From positions 3,162,304 to 3,226,303 of the forward strand of contig NZ_KI632512.1 of assembly GCF_000504305.1 (NCBI RefSeq): a stretch of DNA of 64,000 nucleotides, given 5' to 3'. The notes beneath the pieces are model-generated. The model saw only the letters and a list, made by a program, of their open reading frames with translations. It made no database searches and was not told the DNA's origin. Origin of the DNA: Nitratidesulfovibrio termitidis HI1 (GTDB taxonomy: Bacteria > Desulfobacterota > Desulfovibrionia > Desulfovibrionales > Desulfovibrionaceae). The position numbers were made by a program, and so were the translations under genes. Positions 58,087 to 64,000 of the stretch are shown piece by piece (positions within the stretch are counted from its first letter, which is position 1; each line of letters starts with the position of its first letter).

Positions 58087-58737
58087 TTATTTGGGTGAAT
58101 CGTTCCCCGAAACGGGGTCAAGGGGGCGCGGCCCCCTTGCGGGGTGCGGGGCGGAGCCCCGCTCTTCCTTCACGCCCGTAGCCTTGGCGAAGTCGCGGGC
58201 AAAGCGTTCGGCCTCGCTGTACAGGCAGCCGCAGTAGTTCTGGCGGTGGATGCCCCATTCCCTGGACGTGTCGATGCCTTCCTGCCAGCCGGTGCGGAAG
58301 TCGCGGTACAGGAAGGGCACGGAGTCATCTGGACTGACGGCGGCGATACCGTGGCCCACCTCGGCGATCATGTCGTGGCGCTGGCGGCGCGAATAGAGCA
58401 GGCTGGTGGTGAAGGCGTCGTACCCGCCGCGTGCGGCGATGGCGTGGGTGCGTTCCAGGCGGGTGGCGTAGCACACCCGGCAGCGCACGCCGGGTTGTTC
58501 GCGCCAGGCCATCTGGCGCATCCAGGCGGCGGGGTCGTACTCGGCGTCGCGCCAGATGACGGGCAGGTCGAGCCGCCGCGAGACTTCTTGCATGGCCTCG
58601 CGGCGGCGCAGGTATTCCTGCACGGGGTGGATGTTGGGGTTCAGGAACAGGGCCGTGACCTCGTGTCCCTCGTCGCGCAGCATCCGCACCGTGGCGATGG
58701 AGCACGGCCCGCAGCAGACGTGCAGCAGGACGCGCAT
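58087..58737 (-). CDS. queH: Epoxyqueuosine reductase QueH
   Basis: 216-residue Fe-S enzyme that reduces epoxyqueuosine in tRNA to queuosine. The cysteine pairs are visible: VCCGPC near residue 8, RCRVCY near 87 and YCGC near 170. The core HVCCGPCS and CRVCYATRLE are diagnostic. The last 25 residues are encoded by GC-rich hairpin repeats and probably are not part of the fold. It ends about 80 bp from the IS copy and starts 5 bp after the rng stop, so the two are in one operon. Confidence 0.92.
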   Translation of the reverse strand: MRVLLHVCCGPCSIATVRMLRDEGHEVTALFLNPNIHPVQEYLRRREAMQEVSRRLDLPVIWRDAEYDPAAWMRQMAWREQPGVRCRVCYATRLERTHAIAARGGYDAFTTSLLYSRRQRHDMIAEVGHGIAAVSPDDSVPFLYRDFRTGWQEGIDTSREWGIHRQNYCGCLYSEAERFARDFAKATGVKEERGSAPHPARGPRPLDPVSGNDSPK

Positions 58738-58741
58738 GGCG

Positions 58742-60217
58742 TTACCGGGCGGGCCTGATGTCGAGATGCACGCCGAACTGGCGTTCCAGGTCGAGCAGGC
58801 GTTCGCGCTTGTGGTTCAACAGGTGCATGGCAAGCTCGGCCCCGGTCTCGAAGAGGAAGGTGGGCGTGCCGTGCGGCAGGGCGCGCAACTGGCGGTGGAT
58901 TTCGCGCAGGGCCTGCAGCGACTGCCATTCCATGTTGCGGCGCAGGCCGGACCCCTTGCAGCAGGGGCAGGTTTCCATGGTGATGGACAGCGCGGACGAG
59001 CCGGTGCGCTGGCGCACCACCTGCAACAGGCCAAAGCGGCTCATCTTGCCCACGTCGTGGCGGGCGCGGTCGTTCTTCATGGCGTTGCGCAGGATCTTTT
59101 CCACTTCGCGCCAGTGGTTGCGGTCGCGCATTTCGATGAAGTCGATGACCACCTGGCCGCCGATGTCGCGCAGCTTGAGTTGCTGGGCGATGGTTTCGGC
59201 CGCTTCCATGTTGGTGCGCAGGGCCATGGATTCGAAATTGGTCTTGCCGGAGATCTTGCCCGAGTTGATGTCGATGGCCATCAGCGCCTCGGTCTGGTCG
59301 AACACCAGCCGTCCGCCGGAGGGCAGGGTGACTTCGCGCGCGTATATCTGCTCCAGCTGGCGCTGGATGCCGAAGCGTTCCCACAGGGTGCGGGTCTGGT
59401 CCTTGTAGACCTTGACCAGGCTTCCCTTGCGCGGGAACAGCAGCGAGGAATATTCCTCGATGAGCGTGGCGGTGTGCTCGTCATCCACCCACACCTCGGC
59501 CACGTCGTCGCTGAGGTAGTCGCGCACTGCGCGAGAGGCCAGGTCCGGTTCCTTGTAGATCAGGCAGGGGGCGGATTCCTCGGTGCCCTTCTTGCGGATG
59601 TCCTTCCACAGGCGCTTCAGGAATTGCAGGTCGCGCTGCAGGGTGGTCTTGCTGGTGCCCGCGCTGACGGTGCGCACGATGACGCCAAGGCCGGGGCCGG
59701 GGTTCAGCCCTTCCAGCATCTCGCGCAGGCGGCCGCGTTCCTCGTCGTCCTCCACCTTGCGGGAAACGCCGATCTGCTCGCGCCCGGGGGTGAGCACCAG
59801 GAAACGCCCCGGCATGGACAGGTAGGTGGTCAGGAACGCGCCCTTGCTGCCGGTGGGTTCCTTCACCACCTGCACCAGCACTTCCTGCCCGGCCTTCAGC
59901 ACCTTCTGCATCAGCGGGTACTTCTTGCCCTTGGTGGCGTCGTGCGGGGTGTTGTAATACTCGGGGTGCACCTCGTCGATCTGGAGAAAGCCGTTCTTTT
60001 CGGCCCCGTAGTTGACGAAGGCAGCCTGAAGGTTGGTATCGACGTTGTTGATGATGCCGCGGTAGATGTTGCCCTTGGTCTTGGCCTGGTGGACCATCTC
60101 CACGTAGTATTCCTTGACCTGGTTCTCCTTGGCGCCTTCCTCGGCAAGGGCGACTTCCACCTGCTCGCCGGGCAGCACGCTGATGAACATCCTCAGCTTG
60201 CTCTTTTTCGTTGTCAT
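58742..60217 (-). CDS. rng: Ribonuclease G/E
   Basis: 491-residue endoribonuclease, close to RNase G length. N-terminal S1 domain (KGNIYRGIINNVDTNLQAAFV), catalytic Asp in EALMAIDINSGK (near 283) and VVIDFIEM (near 325), and the zinc-link CPCCKGSG near 425. It processes rRNA and starts mRNA decay; no long C-terminal scaffold as in E. coli RNase E. Start at 60217 has AGAGGA upstream; a longer frame to 60625 has no homology. queH follows. Confidence 0.93.
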   Translation of the reverse strand: MTTKKSKLRMFISVLPGEQVEVALAEEGAKENQVKEYYVEMVHQAKTKGNIYRGIINNVDTNLQAAFVNYGAEKNGFLQIDEVHPEYYNTPHDATKGKKYPLMQKVLKAGQEVLVQVVKEPTGSKGAFLTTYLSMPGRFLVLTPGREQIGVSRKVEDDEERGRLREMLEGLNPGPGLGVIVRTVSAGTSKTTLQRDLQFLKRLWKDIRKKGTEESAPCLIYKEPDLASRAVRDYLSDDVAEVWVDDEHTATLIEEYSSLLFPRKGSLVKVYKDQTRTLWERFGIQRQLEQIYAREVTLPSGGRLVFDQTEALMAIDINSGKISGKTNFESMALRTNMEAAETIAQQLKLRDIGGQVVIDFIEMRDRNHWREVEKILRNAMKNDRARHDVGKMSRFGLLQVVRQRTGSSALSITMETCPCCKGSGLRRNMEWQSLQALREIHRQLRALPHGTPTFLFETGAELAMHLLNHKRERLLDLERQFGVHLDIRPAR

Positions 60218-60581
60218 GCAATCCTCTGCGGAAAAAAGTGTAAAATTCAAAAATTTGCAACACGTTGCCGTGCCTGCGGCGCGCCCGGTCGGATTCCCGG
60301 TGGGATTCCGCACGGGGTGCGCAGCGCAACCGGGGCGGTGCGGACGCGGGGTGCGCGTCTCTTCCCGGAACTGGGCGGGACGGGTTGGAACCGGGGCGCG
60401 CATCGGCGCGCATCGGTGCGTCCCGCTTTTCCGGGTCGGGCGTTGTGCTGCCCGTGCACTTCCGGTGCGGCGGAATACCGTTCTGCGGCATTCCCTGCGG
60501 TGGCCCGTCTTGCGACACCCCCGGTCGGGGGCCCCAGACAGGGGCGGGCCGTTGCGTCGCCGCGACAGCGGCCGCCTGGCA
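60218..60581. other. Intergenic region upstream of rng
   Basis: No gene is seen. The first 40 bp (60225-60262) are AT-rich and could hold the rng promoter. The rest is GC-rich with short repeated GGCGCGCATCGG motifs. Confidence 0.4.
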
Positions 60582-61673
60582 CTACCCGTTGCGGGGTAAA
60601 CGCCCGGCGTGGAAAATTTCGCCATCCGTATCGCGCGGCAGGGCCGTTTCGGCCACGGGGGCGCATGCGCCCCGCGCCGTCAGTCCGTCCAGCGCCTTCC
60701 GTACCGCGTCCAGCGGGGCCCCCAGGGCCTTCGCCAGTTGCGGCGCGGTCTGCGGCCTGCGCGTTATGGAACGCAGTACCGCCTCTTGTAGAGCCTCCGC
60801 GCCCATGCTGTGAAGGACGGGGGGCACGGGGGCCTCCGCGTCCGTCGTGTTTGCCGCACGGCAGGAACCGTCATCCGGTACCGTCACCGTGGGGCCGTGG
60901 CCAGCCGGTGCCGTTTGCGGACACCCGGCGGCCATGTTCAGCTCGTCGCTCCAGAGGGACAGCACGTCCCTGCCCACGGGCAGGGCGCGCGGGCTTGCAC
61001 CCGGTCGCGACAGGGTGGTCACGTCCACCCGGTGGGGGGCCAGCTGGCGCACGTAGTCACGCAACAGGGCGAGGTTGTCCGCCGTGTCGTTGATGCCGCG
61101 CGCAAGCAGCACCTCCAGCCAGATCCGCCCGCCAAACCCGCGCGCGAACCCCAGCAGGCCGTCGGCCACGCCGCGCGCGGTCACGCCCTTGCACGGGCGG
61201 TTCAGCGCGCGGAATTCCGATTCGACGAGCGAATCCAGCGAGGGCAGCACCACGTCCGCCCCGGCAAGGTCGGCGCGCACGTCGTCCCGGTGGAGCAGGG
61301 TGGAGTTGGTCAGCACCGCCACGGGCACACCGGGCAGAATGTCCCGGCAGCCCGCGATGATGCGGGCAAGGTCGCTGTTCAGGCAGGGTTCGCCCGAGCC
61401 GCCCAGCGTCACGTGGTCCACGAGCGCGGCGGGGTTTGTGCCGCCTGGCGCGGGGCCATGCTTCGCGGTTTCGGCGTCGCGCCAGCGGGCCAGTTCGTCC
61501 AGCAGCACGGGGGCCGGGACGTAGGGCGCCCGCTCGCAGGTGTGCACGTCGGTCGTGCCCACTTCGCAGTACAGACAGTCCATGGAACACACCCGACCAC
61601 CAAGCAGGTCGAGGCCGAGCGAACGGCCAAGGCGGCCTGAGGCCACCGGACCGAACACGTGGGCAAGGGGCAT
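60582..61673 (-). CDS. Radical SAM protein of unknown specificity
   Basis: 363-residue radical SAM protein. The cluster motif CSMDCLYCE (CX3CX2C) lies near residue 30, preceded by the family N terminus AHVFGPVASGRLGRSLG. THE SAM-binding GGSGEPC is near residue 92, with LARGIND near 195. A C-terminal winged-helix-like tail follows (about 290-363). Related archaeal and bacterial proteins have no settled reaction. The start at 61673 fits the family; the ribosome site is weak. Confidence 0.78.
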   Translation of the reverse strand: MPLAHVFGPVASGRLGRSLGLDLLGGRVCSMDCLYCEVGTTDVHTCERAPYVPAPVLLDELARWRDAETAKHGPAPGGTNPAALVDHVTLGGSGEPCLNSDLARIIAGCRDILPGVPVAVLTNSTLLHRDDVRADLAGADVVLPSLDSLVESEFRALNRPCKGVTARGVADGLLGFARGFGGRIWLEVLLARGINDTADNLALLRDYVRQLAPHRVDVTTLSRPGASPRALPVGRDVLSLWSDELNMAAGCPQTAPAGHGPTVTVPDDGSCRAANTTDAEAPVPPVLHSMGAEALQEAVLRSITRRPQTAPQLAKALGAPLDAVRKALDGLTARGACAPVAETALPRDTDGEIFHAGRLPRNG

Positions 61674-62254
61674 GTTGTCCAGAAAAACGTCCTTGTGCGA
61701 GAATGCGTGCGGGTGCCTGATGCTCGGCGCGGCGTGGGCCGCACCTTTCACCGTGGGGTGTATCAAAACGGGTTTTCAGGAAAAAAGCAAGCGGGGGCGG
61801 GAAACCGGTGGGGTTCTCTGGCCTTTTTGCAGGGCCCCGGCATGTGGCGCAGGGACAGGGACGCGCACTAGCACGCGCCGGAGTGCCCGTCCATTGTAAT
61901 GTTGCAGGTCCCGGCGGTGCCTCGCCGGTACCCCGGTGGTGCGCCTGTGGTGACCGTGCGGGGTCCTGCATCATGGAGCGTCCGGTCGATAGGCGAATCG
62001 GGTGCGCGTGCGAAGCCGCGCGTTTCCACCCCGCCCCCGCGCGCGCCAGTGGCGGCACAAGCCCCAGTTGCGCCGTGGCGGCAGGCTGGCCCCCTTCTTG
62101 ACACCGCCCCCCTGTCCCGATAGGCCCTTCGTTCCATAGGGCCGGGACCGGGTTTGCCATTGGCGGCGGACGCGGCCCCGGGCGCGCGCAGGGCGCGCGC
62201 CGCCCGGCTTCGCGCGTGCGGGCCGGTTGCCGACAACCCTCAGGAGGAATCCCC
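61674..62254. other. Intergenic region between the divergent radical SAM and trmI genes
   Basis: 580 bp without a recognisable gene or tRNA. A possible -35 TTGACA lies at 62098 but its -10 is poor. Nothing else stands out. Confidence 0.4.
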
Positions 62255-63160
62255 ATGCCCGCATACGGAGATCTGGTCATTCTGCAAAGCCCGCGCGGCA
62301 AGCGTTACCTGCGCCGCGTCGAGGAAGGCAACGACCTGCACTGCCAGGAAGGCGTGCTGCCCATGGCCGACCTGGCCGCCGCCGAATACGGCACCGAAAT
62401 CCGCACCCGGCAGGGCGTGCCCTTTCGCGTGCAGCGCCCCACCATCACCGACCTGGTCAAGGGCGTGAAGCGCCAGACCCAGATCATCTACCCCAAGGAC
62501 ATCGCCTACATCTGCATGCGCCTTGGCGTGGGCCCGGGCCGCACCATCATCGAGGCGGGCTCCGGCTCCGGCAGCCTGACCGTGGCGCTTTCGTGGTTCT
62601 CCGGCCCCACCGGTCGCGTCTGCACCTACGAGGCGCGCGAGGAATTCTACAAGCTCTGCCGCCGCAACCTCGACTGGGCAGGGGTTGGCCAGAACGTCAC
62701 CCAGTTCAACCGCGACATCATTGATGGCTTCGAGCAGACCGACGCCGATGCCCTGTTTCTGGACGTGCGCACCCCGTGGGACTACCTGCACCACGTTGTC
62801 CGCGCCGTGAAGCCGGGCGCCGCCCTGGGCTTCCTTGTCCCCACCGTGGACCAGGTGTCCAAGCTGCTGCACGGCATGGAAACCGGCCCCTTCGACGACA
62901 TCGAAGTCTGCGAGATCCTGATCCGCCGCTGGAAGCCCGTGGCCGACCGCCTGCGCCCCGAAGACCGCATGATCGCCCATACCGGGTTTCTCATCTTTGC
63001 CCGGCACCAGGAACGCTCCGATGAATGGGATTCGTTCCGCACCCTGGGCACCCGTGAACGCAAGCAGGAAGCCGCCCGCCAGGAACGCCTGGCCGCCGCG
63101 CGCGGCGCAGTTGATGCCGCTGATGCCGCTGCCGACGACGACGCCGGGTTTGAAGAATAA
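62255..63160 (+). CDS. trmI: tRNA (adenine-N1)-methyltransferase TrmI
   Basis: 301-residue SAM-dependent enzyme that makes m1A58 in tRNA. N-terminal beta domain, then QIIYPKDIAYICMRLGVGPG and the SAM loop IIEAGSGSGSLTVALSW (near 100-116), YEAREEF, and ALFLDVRTPWDY. C-terminal charged tail (ERKQEAARQERLAAARG). CAGGAGGAAT precedes the ATG. The next feature beyond its stop is a hairpin and then the rRNA-like segment on the opposite strand. Confidence 0.92.
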   Translation: MPAYGDLVILQSPRGKRYLRRVEEGNDLHCQEGVLPMADLAAAEYGTEIRTRQGVPFRVQRPTITDLVKGVKRQTQIIYPKDIAYICMRLGVGPGRTIIEAGSGSGSLTVALSWFSGPTGRVCTYEAREEFYKLCRRNLDWAGVGQNVTQFNRDIIDGFEQTDADALFLDVRTPWDYLHHVVRAVKPGAALGFLVPTVDQVSKLLHGMETGPFDDIEVCEILIRRWKPVADRLRPEDRMIAHTGFLIFARHQERSDEWDSFRTLGTRERKQEAARQERLAAARGAVDAADAAADDDAGFEE

Positions 63161-63172
63161 CACTAGAGTATA

Positions 63173-63267
63173 ACGGGGGAGGGGCACCCTTTGACGCTCT
63201 GCGGTCCTCATCCGTAATGCTCGAAGACTCGCATAACGGCTGAGGCAAAGGGTGGCCCCTCCCCCGT
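63173..63267. terminator. Composite hairpin: terminator with a nested REP-like element
   Basis: Outer stem ACGGGGGAGGGGCACCCTTTG (in part) and its complement CAAAGGGTGGCCCCTCCCCC enclose a second hairpin at 63206-63245 (CCTCATCCGT/ACGGCTGAGG, one mismatch). The outer stem is of the intergenic type seen at 22341 and 56899, while the inner one matches the 11812 and 63304 repeats. One element therefore seems to have inserted into the loop of the other. Confidence 0.7.
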
Positions 63268-63303
63268 ACCCCCGCTTTGCTGTCGCCATCCGCGCTTTGC
63301 GGT

Positions 63304-63343
63304 CCCTATCCGTAAGGCTCGCAAGCTCGCCTAACGGCTAGGG
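63304..63343. repeat. REP-like hairpin, third copy
   Basis: CCCTATCCGT...ACGGCTAGGG with a common centre AAGGCTCGCAAGCTCGCCTA. Copies at 11812-11851 and 63206-63245 share the pattern TCCGTAA..GCTCG..ACTCGC..AACGGCT with arm variation that keeps pairing. A fourth partial copy ends near 63380. Confidence 0.75.
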
Positions 63344-63490
63344 CAAGGTTCGCGCAAGCGCTCACCTAACGGCTACCGCTCCCCTCCCAGACTTTTTGAT
63401 TGGGTGGCGATTTGCGCAGGCTGGCATGTGTTGCTATCTGCATGTCACCCCAATTGAAAAGCTTTGAAGGGATGGAGGGGGGTGCGGGTA

Positions 63491-64000
<510 letters not shown>

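Noticed and set aside
61674..62254. tRNA or small RNA in the radical SAM/trmI spacer
   Set aside because: No cloverleaf, no T-loop GTTCRANNC with correct spacing.

Overview
The window is about 64 kb of high-GC bacterial DNA. Its gene content points to a sulfate-reducing deltaproteobacterium of the Desulfovibrio/Nitratidesulfovibrio group: an anaerobic oxidative-stress cluster (PerR-type regulator, rubrerythrin, CX4C rubredoxin), the hydrogenase maturation factor HypF, a large FAD/Fe-S D-lactate-dehydrogenase-like oxidoreductase, a Tol-Pal operon and LPS genes (heptose adenylyltransferase, KdsB). The identification rests on family recognition from translated sequence; no database was searched.

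Layout. 0-2 kb: a YkgJ-type cysteine-cluster protein, a short leaderless CRISPR relict with type I-C-like repeats, and RfaE2. 2-11.7 kb: a leftward pair (membrane-bound sigma-54 activator and a PEP-synthase-like phosphotransferase), divergent from a sigma-54 promoter and a membrane operon (TauE/SafE permease, lipoprotein, small membrane proteins, receiver protein). 11.7-21.5 kb: a MITE-like inverted-repeat element, an RlmM-like methyltransferase, two ABC permeases without a nearby ATPase, a GAF/PAS/GGDEF diguanylate cyclase, MltG with long low-complexity tails, and RuvX. 21.5-31.5 kb: an AT-rich unknown gene, the FAD/Fe-S oxidoreductase, a DUF4143-type ATPase with an AT-rich upstream region, a toxin-antitoxin pair and HypF. 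31.8-36.8 kb: 11-bp iterons in front of an XRE/cupin regulator and acyl-CoA synthetase operon, a FAD oxidoreductase, and Pal. 37-43 kb: tolQ-tolR-tolA-tolB on the minus strand and a divergent TolC-like protein. 43-50 kb: perR-rbr-rubredoxin, a TPR protein, kdsB-carA, and prfC. 50-63.2 kb: an alpha/beta hydrolase, a multi-PAS hybrid kinase overlapping hemW, an IS3-family copy with a broken orfB, queH-rng, a radical SAM protein and trmI.

The most striking signal is at the right edge. From 63491 to the end, on the minus strand, lies a large-subunit rRNA segment whose signature sequences are archaeal-type rather than bacterial. It covers most or all of domain V, the peptidyl-transferase region, and its similarity stops just before the sarcin-ricin loop region. 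Directly beyond that point the DNA returns to repeat-rich intergenic sequence typical of the rest of the window. Helices retain pairing through compensatory differences, but the catalytic-core positions equivalent to E. coli 2452, 2453 and 2499 are changed. It could be a stand-alone transferred domain-V RNA, a truncated pseudogene, or an assembly chimera; the window alone cannot decide.

Several families of hairpin repeats punctuate the intergenic regions, including a roughly 40-bp REP-like element found three times and one copy nested inside a terminator hairpin.
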